In this document: one piece after another, positions 15,820 to 24,191 of the stretch
Position numbering within the stretch: position 1 is the first letter of the stretch
How the letters are laid out: each line of letters opens with the position of its first letter
DNA from: a virus
Length of the DNA: 37,442 nucleotides
Reading direction: 5' to 3' (one strand)
IMG/VR virus record: IMGVR_UViG_3300017990_000005
Span: 1-37,442 of that record
Notes under the pieces: generated by a model
Told to the model about the DNA's origin: nothing
Databases searched by the model: none
What the model saw: only the letters and a program-made list of their open reading frames with translations
Position numbers and translations under genes: made by a program

Positions 15820-16651
15820 CGTCTTAAATAGATTTCAAAGAGACTATGAGTTGATCATAAGGAGTGGCGCAAGGCAGTTAACAATAAAGCCTCCCTTTAG
15901 AATTCAATTCGATGCTACAAAGTCAACAAATGGCGTTGGTCTAAATAAAATGACGATCAGCATATATGGCCTAGGTAGGAATAAAAGAGAGTTTGTAACG
16001 AAAGATGCAGAAGAAAAAAAGCTTGTATCGTGTGAGTTTAAAGTAGGATATCAAGGCAGTATCGAAAGGTTATTTACAGGCCAGCTAAATAAAGGATTTA
16101 ACAAACTAAGTGATGATGGCTTTGTTACCACTATAGAAGTATTTGACGGTGGTTATGATTATCTGAATAGCTATACATCTAAAACAGTCAGTGGGAAAGT
16201 AAATGCTATAAATACAATCCTTTTAGATATGCCTAATACAGCTTTAGGAAAAGTGTCTTTACCTACAGAACTTATCAGACCAAAAGTGCTTGTTGGTAGT
16301 TCTTCAAAGCTTCTTGAAGAACTTGCCGGTTCAGATCAGGAGCTATTTATAGACGATGGCCGAATCAATTTGATTAACAAGAATGAAGTTGTTAGCACTT
16401 TTATTCCTATTGTCAGTGCTGAAACCGGATTACTCAACACACCTCAAAGAGAGTTTCAAAAAATCACATTTGATACCCTTATGAACCCATCGATAAAAAT
16501 AGCTGGTCGAGTATCTTTAAAAAGCATAACCGCACCACAATATGATGGAGTATATAGAATCGATTCTATTATATATTCAGGAGACCTTGAAGGAAACGAA
16601 TGGAAACAAAGTGTAACTGGATTTCTAGCTAACAATGTGAGTGTTATATAA
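15809..16651 (+). CDS. Baseplate hub protein (gpD/gp44-like)
   Basis: 280 residues from a TTG start at 15809 with SD AAGGGGG 7 nt upstream; the frame overlaps the end of the plug gene. Beta-rich hub domains: GARQLTIKPPFRIQFDATKS, LNKMTISIYGLGRNKREF, YQGSIERLFTGQLNKG and a C-terminal ITAPQYDGVYRIDSIIYSGD. This matches baseplate hub proteins related to T4 gp27 or P2 gpD, which form the trimeric adaptor between tube and spike. Confidence 0.75.
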   Translation: MSFSVLNRFQRDYELIIRSGARQLTIKPPFRIQFDATKSTNGVGLNKMTISIYGLGRNKREFVTKDAEEKKLVSCEFKVGYQGSIERLFTGQLNKGFNKLSDDGFVTTIEVFDGGYDYLNSYTSKTVSGKVNAINTILLDMPNTALGKVSLPTELIRPKVLVGSSSKLLEELAGSDQELFIDDGRINLINKNEVVSTFIPIVSAETGLLNTPQREFQKITFDTLMNPSIKIAGRVSLKSITAPQYDGVYRIDSIIYSGDLEGNEWKQSVTGFLANNVSVI

Positions 16652-17487
16652 TGGAAACAAGAGAGCTAGTAAGGACTATAAATGAGGGAATTAAGAACTA
16701 TCTTACTAATCTGCATACTAATACAATTGGCAGGGTGGTCGCTGTTAATTCAACAACTATTGACGTACAGCCAGTAATTAATAGAAAAGTTGATGGTGAA
16801 TCAATACCTTTACCAGTCTTCAAAGAAGTGCCACCTATATTCCTTCAAGGTGGAACGAGTAATGATACATTTCCTATAGCAGTTGGCGACTATTGCATAT
16901 TGATAGTTATGGAACGCTGTATTGATAGATGGTATTCGGGACAAGATGAACAACCGCCACTAGAGGACCGCATGCATGACTATAGTGATGCTATTGCTAT
17001 AGTAGGCGTTAATCCTCTTTTAAAAGCATTACCTATACCCGAAAAGGTTACTAGAAAAGGCGATCAGATTGTTACTGGTAATGTAACCCATACCGGAAAT
17101 TATAACCAGACAGGCGATTTCACGCAAGAGGGTGATTTCAATCTAACTGGTGACATGACTATCGAAGGCACCACGCATAACATAAAAGGCAATGTCAATA
17201 TCGATGGGAATCTAGTTGTTACTGGCAATATAAGTGGCGCTCAAATATCAGCATCGGGTGGCATAAGTGCAACTGGATCGGGTGGTATTGATAGTGAAGG
17301 CGATATTAGTTCTGATGGTGACATAAGTGGTACAAATATAACTGCATCAGGAAAAGTCACTATGGCAACAATGAAAATCGGTGCTACAGATGTCACTGAA
17401 TCTTTCTTTACATCGCATACTCACAGTGGGGGTAATTATTCTAATGGTGCTGGTTTAGTAACAGGAACTTCAGGAGTACCAAACTAA
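16651..17487 (+). CDS. Baseplate puncturing spike (Gp138-like N-terminal domain)
   Basis: 278 residues. The N-terminus (NTIGRVVAVNSTTIDVQPVI, then GDYCILIVMERCIDRWYSG) fits the Gp138 OB-fold spike domain. Residues about 145-245 are a run of short Gly/Asp/Asn/Thr repeats (GNYNQTGDFTQEGDFNLTGD) that predict a triple-stranded beta-helix needle. SHTHSGG near residue 255 offers an HxH motif of the type that binds a metal ion at the spike apex. It overlaps both neighbours by one base. Confidence 0.85.
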   Translation: METRELVRTINEGIKNYLTNLHTNTIGRVVAVNSTTIDVQPVINRKVDGESIPLPVFKEVPPIFLQGGTSNDTFPIAVGDYCILIVMERCIDRWYSGQDEQPPLEDRMHDYSDAIAIVGVNPLLKALPIPEKVTRKGDQIVTGNVTHTGNYNQTGDFTQEGDFNLTGDMTIEGTTHNIKGNVNIDGNLVVTGNISGAQISASGGISATGSGGIDSEGDISSDGDISGTNITASGKVTMATMKIGATDVTESFFTSHTHSGGNYSNGAGLVTGTSGVPN

Positions 17488-17858
17488 TGACTACTTCACA
17501 GTTAGATATCAATGGTGATTGGACTTTTGGACAAGGGTTAGCCAATTACATAAGACAGTCAAGAGAAGTTAGACAAAACCTTGTAACAAGAATTAAATCA
17601 TTTCAGAATGATTGGTTTCTCGATTCAAAGGCAAATATAGACTGGTTCAATATACTTGGTAACAAGAATAATGAAGAGATTATTATTAGAGATATTGAGC
17701 GTGTTACTTCAGAAACAACAGGTGTTAAAACAGTTGATAGTATCGAAGTTGCGGTTAATCGAGAGACAAGATCCGCTTTCATTCAATTGAGATATACAGA
17801 TATTTATGATCCATCATTTTTGCGGGATCTAGGTTTGGAGGTAACTAATGGCGCTTGA
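17487..17858 (+). CDS. Baseplate wedge protein (gp25/W-like)
   Basis: 123 residues between spike and gpJ, the normal place of the gp25-like wedge component that initiates the sheath. The pattern GQGLANYIRQSREVRQNLVTRI then DWFLDSKANIDWFNILG and IEVAVNRETRSAFIQLRY fits. The stop overlaps the gpJ-like start by 11 bases. Confidence 0.7.
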   Translation: MTTSQLDINGDWTFGQGLANYIRQSREVRQNLVTRIKSFQNDWFLDSKANIDWFNILGNKNNEEIIIRDIERVTSETTGVKTVDSIEVAVNRETRSAFIQLRYTDIYDPSFLRDLGLEVTNGA

Positions 17859-19014
17859 GTTTACAAAAGATGGTCTTTCTATAGAAACCTTTCTTGAAAT
17901 ATACGATAGAATATCTGAAGGCTATAAAAGCATATATGGTCAGGATATAAACCTTGAACAGGATACTCCAGACGGGCAAAGGATAGGTATCACAGCCAAA
18001 GAGATCCAAGATATTCAATCATACTGCCAACTTCTTTATTCACAGCTAGACGTTGATTTTAGCTTTGGTGCTTTCTTTGATGTCATACTAAAGCTAACAG
18101 GGATAACCAGACAACCTGCTACTCAGTCAGTTGCTTCTATCCGGTTCACATGCGATAGAGACCTTACTATTCCAGAAGGCTATATTATTGAAGACGATAA
18201 CGGCAAACAATGGGCTACTGATGAATCACATGTATTCACAGCAGGGATAAGTAATTTTGCCAATGTATATGCTCAAGAGTTTGGAAGTATCGAAGCTTTA
18301 GCAAATACCATAACTAATCCTATTACAATTGTTCTCGGTGTAACTGAAGTAACAAACACTCAAGACGCTATACCTGGCCGTGATGAAGAGACAGAAGAAG
18401 AGGTTAGAGCAAGAAGAAGAAAATCTTTAGAGCTTCCCTCTTACTCAACTTTAGGATCTACTATAGCTAGAACCGGAGAGATTGAAGGTGTAACCGATGT
18501 AGTGGGGTATGAAAATAAAACAGATACAACAGATGCAAATGGGATACCCCCTCATAGTTTTTGGATCATTGTCGAGGGTGATCTTACAGATGATATTAAA
18601 GATCAGATAGCAGAAGTATTTGTTAGAAACAAAACAGCAGGTGCAGGATACAAGGGTGCGGTTTCAGCTTCATATGTTGAAACAATACCACGGCCTAATG
18701 GTGCTGAATTTATAATAACTCATGATGTGCTTTTTGATCAGCCAGAAGAAGTTGACCTTTATGTCAGGATAAACGCAACGCCAGCATCAGTTGATAAGGA
18801 TCTAGTAAAAAGCAAGATAGCTGAAAAAATATATATAATAGGTGAAAATGCTTATGCATCTGCATTATATGCTTTTGCTTATAATTCTGGACCTGACATA
18901 TATTTCTCCGATCTTGAAATATCACTGGATGATATTACCTATACAGATGGTGAAATTGCTGCTGATCCAGACCAGAAATTTTTACTTGATGTATCAATAA
19001 TAACGGTAAATTAA
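17848..19014 (+). CDS. Baseplate J-like protein
   Basis: 388 residues. N-terminal YGQDINLEQDTPDGQRIGIT, then FGAFFDVILKLTGITRQPAT, then GRDEETEEEVRARRRKSLEL and VTDVVGYENKTDTTDANGIP, all hallmarks of the baseplate_J family. It forms the baseplate wedge with the gp25-like protein upstream. Length is within the family range (300-400). Confidence 0.92.
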   Translation: MALEFTKDGLSIETFLEIYDRISEGYKSIYGQDINLEQDTPDGQRIGITAKEIQDIQSYCQLLYSQLDVDFSFGAFFDVILKLTGITRQPATQSVASIRFTCDRDLTIPEGYIIEDDNGKQWATDESHVFTAGISNFANVYAQEFGSIEALANTITNPITIVLGVTEVTNTQDAIPGRDEETEEEVRARRRKSLELPSYSTLGSTIARTGEIEGVTDVVGYENKTDTTDANGIPPHSFWIIVEGDLTDDIKDQIAEVFVRNKTAGAGYKGAVSASYVETIPRPNGAEFIITHDVLFDQPEEVDLYVRINATPASVDKDLVKSKIAEKIYIIGENAYASALYAFAYNSGPDIYFSDLEISLDDITYTDGEIAADPDQKFLLDVSIITVN

Positions 19015-19015
19015 T

Positions 19016-19696
19016 ATGACTGATTTAAAAACACAATACAGACAATTAATAATTCAGCAATACTTTGATAAACCTAACGCTACAGCTGAAATAGATGTAA
19101 CTTCAAATGAAATTCAATTGCTTTTTGACTTTATAGATTCATGGCAGGATGAATTTGATATTGATAAGGGAACTGGGGATAGACTAGACCTTATTGGCAA
19201 GATTGTCGGTGTAAGCAGGATTGTCCCAGGAGGGGGAGACCCCTTGCCTTATTTTGGTTTCGATGGAACGCCAAACGCTAGGACTTTTGGTGAAGCACCG
19301 TTTTTCGATATAATAAACGATTCAGGATTTAGCGATGCTGAGCTTGATGATACTAGATATCGTTTTTTTATAAAGGCAAAAATCACAAAAAATATTGCAG
19401 CGATGCTGATGGATACAGAAAGCAGGACAAACCTGCAAGATGTTATTCAATATCTTTTTGATAATAAGGCATTTGTACTAGATAATCTCGATATGTCTTT
19501 GGATCTGTATATCGATGAAAGCTTTTCAGAAGACGACATTAGATTGATTGTGCAACAAGGCCTATTACCTAGCCCTCAAGGCGTTGGATACAAGAATATA
19601 TATTTCTATTCGGATGATGGGACTTTTGGTTTTGCTGAAAACCCCAACGCAAAGACATTTGGTGAAGGTAAATTTGCAAGCTTATTAGTAATGTAG
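19016..19696 (+). CDS. Baseplate/tail protein (DUF2612, tail protein I-like)
   Basis: 226 residues directly after gpJ. FIDSWQDEFDIDKGTGDRLD followed by LIGKIVGVSR is the DUF2612 pattern (phage tail protein I analogue). It also contains two similar segments, YFGFDGTPNARTFGEAPF and FGFAENPNAKTFGEGKF, an internal duplication. These proteins connect the wedge to the tail fibre, and the fibre gene follows. Confidence 0.8.
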   Translation: MTDLKTQYRQLIIQQYFDKPNATAEIDVTSNEIQLLFDFIDSWQDEFDIDKGTGDRLDLIGKIVGVSRIVPGGGDPLPYFGFDGTPNARTFGEAPFFDIINDSGFSDAELDDTRYRFFIKAKITKNIAAMLMDTESRTNLQDVIQYLFDNKAFVLDNLDMSLDLYIDESFSEDDIRLIVQQGLLPSPQGVGYKNIYFYSDDGTFGFAENPNAKTFGEGKFASLLVM

Positions 19697-19707
19697 GAGA
19701 ATATAAA

Positions 19708-20940
19708 ATGGCAAAAATAGTTAGATTTAATGGAAACTTAGTTAGTTTTGCTTCAGGTGCAACTGGATCTGAAAGAACTGTTTTTGGTGATGCAGCAACG
19801 CAAAGCGACACCTTAGATGATAATGTTAATAGTGATTTTATTCGAGGTTGGGCAAATGGACTTAATCCAAGTGGTTTTCCCCCATCGCAATATTTTAATG
19901 CAGCTACTTTTACTGTTTCTCAATTATTGGCATACCTGCACCAAATGGGTGTAGCTGAATGGAATTCAGCCCAAGAATATTATCCGGGTTCAACAACAAT
20001 TAGAAATGGAAAGCTTTATCAGTCAAAAACAACTAACGTTAATAAAGATCCTTTAACGGATACTTCTGATTGGTTGGATATTACTATCGTCAAGAAAAAC
20101 CTTTTAGAAGAGTCTAACTTTATGCTTTCAGCATCAAATGTAGGCTTTGATCTTAGTGTTGCTGGCAATTACTCCATTGGTGATATTCCGGGTGTGAATA
20201 TGGAAATTGTAACTGCTGGTGTCACGAATTTAATATATGATTCAGATGGCTTAAAATGGTCTGGGACAGGTCAAGTTAGACTAAAATACCCTAAAATACC
20301 AGGAGTTGCACTTGCTGACTTAACCGCTTCTATCATTGTTACTGATAACTCACAGATAGAAGATATTTTATATGCTTCAAAATCAGAAGACAGCACCAAT
20401 TATTATGTAACTTTACTGCCAGCAGCGATTACAGATAAAACCGCTATTAGAGCGGTTAAATTGGAAATTAATGTTTATCCTACAGCATTAGAGCAAATAA
20501 ATTCAGCTGAAAACGCTGCAAAATCAAGGCCTGAAAACAGTAAGGTAATAGCGACAAGGAGCATTAATCAAACTATACCTGGAACTACTTTAACGACTAT
20601 CATATTTGATTCAGAAGACCTAGATACTCATAGCGAATATGACAATACAACAGGGAGATTTACAGCGAAAAGAGATGCTAAATATCTTGTTTCAGTGACT
20701 TCTACATGGATAAACTTAGCGTCAGGACAAGCGGGTTGGGCTGTTATATCTAAGAACGGCAGTCAGGTAATAAGAGATGTTTATTCATCGGGAGTAAATG
20801 CTGATGCATCTAATGGCATTACTCAATTAATTGAGCTATCAAAAAATGATTATATCGAAATTCAGGCGTATACAACAGATCCATCAGGGACCGATCTTTT
20901 AGCAAACTTTGTCAGACTTTCAATTGTTGAGGTATCCTAA
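19708..20940 (+). CDS. Tail fibre / receptor-binding protein with C1q-like tip
   Basis: 410 residues, SD AGGAG. The N-terminal segment FRGWANGLNPSGF-like region and WNSAQEYYPGSTTIRNGKLY, then SDWLDITIVK, resemble carbohydrate-binding modules and virion-anchoring domains seen in other fibres. The C-terminal 125 residues (TTIIFDSEDLDTHSEYDNTT, then FTAKRDAKYLVSVTSTWINL) fit the C1q/TNF-like jelly roll that forms a trimeric tip. It is the only fibre gene, so host range is probably set here. No chaperone gene is seen. Confidence 0.75.
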   Translation: MAKIVRFNGNLVSFASGATGSERTVFGDAATQSDTLDDNVNSDFIRGWANGLNPSGFPPSQYFNAATFTVSQLLAYLHQMGVAEWNSAQEYYPGSTTIRNGKLYQSKTTNVNKDPLTDTSDWLDITIVKKNLLEESNFMLSASNVGFDLSVAGNYSIGDIPGVNMEIVTAGVTNLIYDSDGLKWSGTGQVRLKYPKIPGVALADLTASIIVTDNSQIEDILYASKSEDSTNYYVTLLPAAITDKTAIRAVKLEINVYPTALEQINSAENAAKSRPENSKVIATRSINQTIPGTTLTTIIFDSEDLDTHSEYDNTTGRFTAKRDAKYLVSVTSTWINLASGQAGWAVISKNGSQVIRDVYSSGVNADASNGITQLIELSKNDYIEIQAYTTDPSGTDLLANFVRLSIVEVS

Positions 20941-21431
20941 TGGAATGTAAAGGTGATTACTACGCTTTCAGAAAAGCGATGGCGATGAGAGAAAGCAGTT
21001 GCAATTATTCTGCTGTTAATCAATTCGGTTATCTTGGTGCTTATCAATTTGGTATGGCTAGGCTTTGTGACCTTGGTTATACCGAGCGCATTCAAGGTAA
21101 GAAAGGATGGTCAAACAAGTGTTTCAAGTGGAAAGAACCCCATGATGATCATACCTTTTTACATAGTCACAAATGGCAAGATCAAGTATTCGATAAGCAT
21201 GTTAAAAATCTTATGTCTCAAATAAAGAGGCATTCGATTCAATATATCAATACCGAAATAGATGACCTCTTTGTCACTTGGAGTGGTGCGGTGGCTGGTT
21301 GTCACCTTGTGGGACATGGCGGCTTTAGGCAATGGTGCCAAGGCAAAGATAAAGCCGATGGCAATGGTGTCCATATTGAAGCTTATATTGAGCTATTTAA
21401 TGGGTATGACCTAAGCTCTTTAGCTGAATAG
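20940..21431 (+). CDS. Endolysin / lytic transglycosylase-like peptidoglycan hydrolase
   Basis: 163 residues. FRKAMAMRESSCNYSAVNQF carries a candidate catalytic Glu (MRESS), followed by GYLGAYQFGMARLCDLGY, the pattern of lysozyme-superfamily/SLT enzymes. Five Cys are present. There is no signal peptide or SAR segment, so release through a holin is expected. It could instead be a virion-borne muralytic enzyme because it is the last gene of the tail operon; its start overlaps the fibre stop (TAATGG). Confidence 0.7.
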   Translation: MECKGDYYAFRKAMAMRESSCNYSAVNQFGYLGAYQFGMARLCDLGYTERIQGKKGWSNKCFKWKEPHDDHTFLHSHKWQDQVFDKHVKNLMSQIKRHSIQYINTEIDDLFVTWSGAVAGCHLVGHGGFRQWCQGKDKADGNGVHIEAYIELFNGYDLSSLAE

Positions 21432-21554
21432 CATTGCTCAGACAATGACAAAAAGAGCTAGAGAGTGGCTTTTATTCTGATAGATCATTAAAATTTTAAC
21501 GAAAAGAAAAAAAGTCGAAGCCATTGCCTGATGAGGATCGATATTATCAGCAAT

Positions 21555-21833
21555 TTAATCTTTTTTCAATTTCATTGCTTCATTTATTAAATACCGAAGG
21601 TACTCAGATTTTTTCTTGATACCTAATTCTTCCATATGCCATTCGATAAACTCCATTTGATCTTTCGTTATATGGCCAACTAAAGGCTTTTCTTGAAGGT
21701 TTTCTATTTTTTGCATATCCCTTTCCTCTTTTTTGATTTCGTTTATATAAACAAAAGTCATCGATTGGACAAATACATATGAAAAAGCTACCGCCATAAA
21801 TATAAAGTCTGATCTTGTCTCTGCTTTTTTCAT
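21555..21833 (-). CDS. Membrane-anchored ribbon-helix-helix-like protein, possible dual start
   Basis: 92 residues. The first 35 form a transmembrane helix (FIFMAVAFSYVFVQSMTFVY), and the last 50 look like a ribbon-helix-helix domain (PLVGHITKDQMEFIEWHMEE then KSEYLRYLINEA). SD AAAGGAG lies upstream of the ATG at 21833. A second in-frame ATG at 21716 with its own SD (GGAAAGG) would give a soluble 53-residue RHH protein. Function unknown: a small repressor that can be membrane-tethered, or a lysis-related membrane protein because it sits next to the lysin. Confidence 0.6.
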   Translation of the reverse strand: MKKAETRSDFIFMAVAFSYVFVQSMTFVYINEIKKEERDMQKIENLQEKPLVGHITKDQMEFIEWHMEELGIKKKSEYLRYLINEAMKLKKD

Positions 21834-21850
21834 GATATTTGACTCCTTTT

Positions 21851-22207
21851 TTATAAATATTGCATTTTTAATTTTTCCATTTCGATCCTAAGCATAATGC
21901 CCTTAATAGTTAAAATTTGATTTTTTACTTTTAAATATTCATTTTGATCTGACAGAGATTTATCTCTTTTTTCTTCCACCCATATAAGACGACATTTTAA
22001 TTCTACATTTATCTGAACTAATCGATTTATTGCATAGTCCAATTCAAAATATTGATCCCTATTTTCCTCATCAATCCTATTCTTAAAGTCCCAGATCCAT
22101 TCCCACGGATCATTGCTAGTCTCAAAATTTGGGCTAAAAAATAAAGTACGCCTTGGCAAAAAATTCCGAAAATAATTATAAATGGTCGATAAAAAATTTA
22201 TTCTCAT
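21851..22207 (-). CDS. Hypothetical coiled-coil protein
   Basis: 118 residues from the ATG at 22207, chosen because AGGAGGAGG stands just upstream; the longer reading to 22240 has no SD. Aromatic N-terminus (INFLSTIYNYFRNFLPRR), a Trp-rich patch (DPWEWIWDFKNR), then a long charged helix. I recognise no family. It is 18 bp upstream of the membrane/RHH gene and probably co-transcribed from the 22.2-22.6 kb control region. Confidence 0.6.
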   Translation of the reverse strand: MRINFLSTIYNYFRNFLPRRTLFFSPNFETSNDPWEWIWDFKNRIDEENRDQYFELDYAINRLVQINVELKCRLIWVEEKRDKSLSDQNEYLKVKNQILTIKGIMLRIEMEKLKMQYL

Positions 22208-22369
22208 GATAAATCCTCCTCCTAATATACTTATCGACATTATTTAAAAATACTTTAATATAATATTATTAAATAATGTAACTGCGCGAAATAATTAACA
22301 TATAAACAGATATGCGATTTTGAAAATACTCGAGAATGTAATGATTAAACACGACGAAAGTAATAATAA

Positions 22370-22397
22370 AACATTACATAGGATCCTATGTAATGTT
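22370..22397. repeat. Perfect 28-bp palindrome in the control region
   Basis: The half site AACATTACATAGGA is followed directly by its exact complement, centred on GGATCC. Its arms are two inverted copies of the GTAATG core of the flanking repeats, so it is likely a high-affinity dimer site or a cruciform-forming element. Confidence 0.85.
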
Positions 22398-22525
22398 CAG
22401 ATACGACAAATGTAATGATTTATTATGTCAGAGCTCAAAGTAATGTCTAAACACGACAAATGTAATGATAAGTCATTACATCAATAATATCAGGGTTTTA
22501 TCTTTAGATTTTCGGGCATTTGTTA

Positions 22526-22531
22526 TATAAT
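22526..22531 (+). promoter_or_regulatory. Candidate -10 box for the ASCH-like gene
   Basis: TATAAT 44 nt before the ATG at 22575 at the right edge of the repeat array; the -35 (about 22503, TTTAGA) is weak. Repeat-binding protein would sit directly upstream, so the promoter is probably controlled by it. Confidence 0.4.
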
Positions 22532-22574
22532 ACTTAGTTCATCTTTTACAAGTATTTTATGTATAGGGAAGTCC

Positions 22575-22913
22575 ATGGAAAAAGCCAAAAATTTAAGAAT
22601 AAAAAAAGTATTTTTAGAAGAAATTTTAAAAGGAAAAAAAACATCTGAATTTAGAAATTTCAATAAGTACTATATTAATTTTTTCGGGGTAGATTTAAAA
22701 AATTTAGATAATGAAGCATCCATATTTATGCCTTTAAAAACCAATTTGGAATATTTGATTTTTCATTATCAATCACCTATTAAAGTAATTGCCAAAATTT
22801 CTTCGCTGTCTTTAGTATTGCGAGAAGATTATTTCCTAAAACCGAAACCACATCTTAACACGAAATATATCTTTAAAATTGATCTTGAATCTCCATCGCT
22901 TTTAGAGGGTTAA
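22575..22913 (+). CDS. ASCH/PUA-like domain protein
   Basis: 112 residues. The start (LRIKKVFLEEILKGKKTSEF then R) matches the ASCH pattern of a small helix and Gly-Lys-Lys-Thr-x-Glu-x-Arg loop. ASCH domains are RNA- or nucleotide-binding beta-barrels found in phages, and some have nuclease-like roles. The protein lies next to the ParB/ABC-GNAT operon, convergent with it. Confidence is moderate because only the first motif is clear. Confidence 0.6.
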   Translation: MEKAKNLRIKKVFLEEILKGKKTSEFRNFNKYYINFFGVDLKNLDNEASIFMPLKTNLEYLIFHYQSPIKVIAKISSLSLVLREDYFLKPKPHLNTKYIFKIDLESPSLLEG

Positions 22914-22914
22914 A

Positions 22915-23088
22915 ATGTTCCATTTAAAAAGAAAAATAGCAAAAATGATGAATCGAATAGAGGATATCAACGATAAAATGCTTCACGAAATCGATCCTGA
23001 TTTAGAAAAGAAATGTTTCGATGCTATGGATTCAAATAATATTTGTAAAATGAATCAAATAATTAAAAAGCTAGATGAAATGACTTAA
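22915..23088 (+). CDS. Small helical hypothetical protein
   Basis: 57 residues, start 22915 with GAGGG upstream and immediately after the ASCH-like gene, so co-translated. Charged and helical (MFHLKRKIAKMMNRIEDIND ...), with two Cys. No family known. Its stop codon shares bases with the stop of the convergent ABC/GNAT gene. Confidence 0.55.
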   Translation: MFHLKRKIAKMMNRIEDINDKMLHEIDPDLEKKCFDAMDSNNICKMNQIIKKLDEMT

Positions 23089-24191
23089 ACTTTTTCAGCA
23101 TTAAATTTAAAAGTATATGTTTGAACTTTAGATCGGGCATGACAGCCCGATTTCCCTCTCTGCATTTTTTTACCAAAACTATGATTTTTTAAATGCTTCT
23201 CTTTTAAAATTAATTTCCATAATGGATTATTTATTCTAGCCTTGACCATTGGTATTGACGACATTTTAGCCCTTATTTCGTAACCTTTTCTTGATAAAAT
23301 AGTGGCGGTTTGATCGACAAACTTTCCTCCTAATCCCAGCCCTACATAATCGGGATGTATCACAACTCTATTGGAATAAAGTATGTTCATCTTTCCAGGT
23401 ATATAAGAAGCATAACAACCAAACCCTATTTGTTCTTTTCCGCAGAATAAACCATAAAAATATGCTTTTCCACCGGGTAAATTGCTACTCAAATAGTGAT
23501 ACTTGCTAAAATATCTCCATGTATCCCTTTTGACTTCTCTGATGTCCGTCCGAAGCCGGTCAGTACGTTCAAACGCACCGACCATACTCCTACGATCTAT
23601 ATATTTTTGTTTATTGCAATCTATTATGAAATCTGGATTGATCCAATCGATGATATCGAAATGACAACTACACAAGATTATTTTTTTATTTGTTTTCCTA
23701 GCATACTTATTAACACAATTGCTCATAGCTTTAGCCACGACTCTATCAACAACAGATGTCCATTCGTCTATTATGATGATATCATCATTAAAAGCTAAAC
23801 TTAAAGCTGCGCTTGCTCTAGCTTGTTGCCCATTTGACAAAGTATATGCTGGTCTAATCCAACATGGAACGCTTGTTAATCCCATGCCTGATAATGCTTT
23901 TGCGCAATCATCATAAGACCAATCTTTAGGAAATTGTTCTATAATTGGCTTTTTTGGATCTAAGTAATTTTTGAAGCATTCTTCACCAAAAATCTTTTTT
24001 GCTAAAGTCGTTTTACCTGAACCAGATGAACCTACTATCAAACCTATATTAAAAGGTGTTTTAAGATCTGCTTTTATCTCTAATCGATGACGTGACTTTT
24101 TTTCTGAATCTATATCCAAAGAATTGGCTGCTTTTTGGCATCTAAATGTTTTAAATACTTCTGATTTTAAGTCGACTATATAAGTTTGCAT
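23085..24191 (-). CDS. ABC ATPase fused to a GNAT (Mom-like) acyltransferase domain
   Basis: 368 residues. N-terminal ABC ATPase: Walker A GSSGSGKT (54-61), signature LSNGQQAR (118-125), Walker B IIIIDEW (138-144) and H-loop His177. It lacks membrane segments, so it is a soluble ATPase. From about residue 215 a GNAT fold follows: WRYFSKYHYLSSNLPGGK, then VVIHPDYVGLGLGGKFVD (acyl-CoA-binding motif A). ABC/GNAT fusions next to ParB-like proteins occur in phages and prophages and have been linked to Mom-type DNA modification; that role is inference here. It overlaps the ParB-like gene by 16 bases and is probably translationally coupled. Confidence 0.8.
   Translation of the reverse strand: MQTYIVDLKSEVFKTFRCQKAANSLDIDSEKKSRHRLEIKADLKTPFNIGLIVGSSGSGKTTLAKKIFGEECFKNYLDPKKPIIEQFPKDWSYDDCAKALSGMGLTSVPCWIRPAYTLSNGQQARASAALSLAFNDDIIIIDEWTSVVDRVVAKAMSNCVNKYARKTNKKIILCSCHFDIIDWINPDFIIDCNKQKYIDRRSMVGAFERTDRLRTDIREVKRDTWRYFSKYHYLSSNLPGGKAYFYGLFCGKEQIGFGCYASYIPGKMNILYSNRVVIHPDYVGLGLGGKFVDQTATILSRKGYEIRAKMSSIPMVKARINNPLWKLILKEKHLKNHSFGKKMQRGKSGCHARSKVQTYTFKFNAEKV

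Larger units (their letters stand above)
22208..22574. promoter_or_regulatory. Divergent control region with GTAATG repeat array and palindrome (possible operator or origin)
   Basis: 367 bp without a gene, between divergent genes, very AT-rich. It contains about eight GTAATG/CATTAC cores: AATGTAATGAT at 22334-22344, ACGACGAAAGTAATAAT (about 22351), both arms of a palindrome at 22370-22397, ATACGACAAATGTAATGAT at 22401-22419, CAAAGTAATGTC (about 22436), ACACGACAAATGTAATGAT at 22451-22469 and an inverted copy at 22474-22479. A -10 TATAAT lies at 22526-22531. Iterons for an initiator or multiple sites for a repressor are both possible. Confidence 0.65.
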
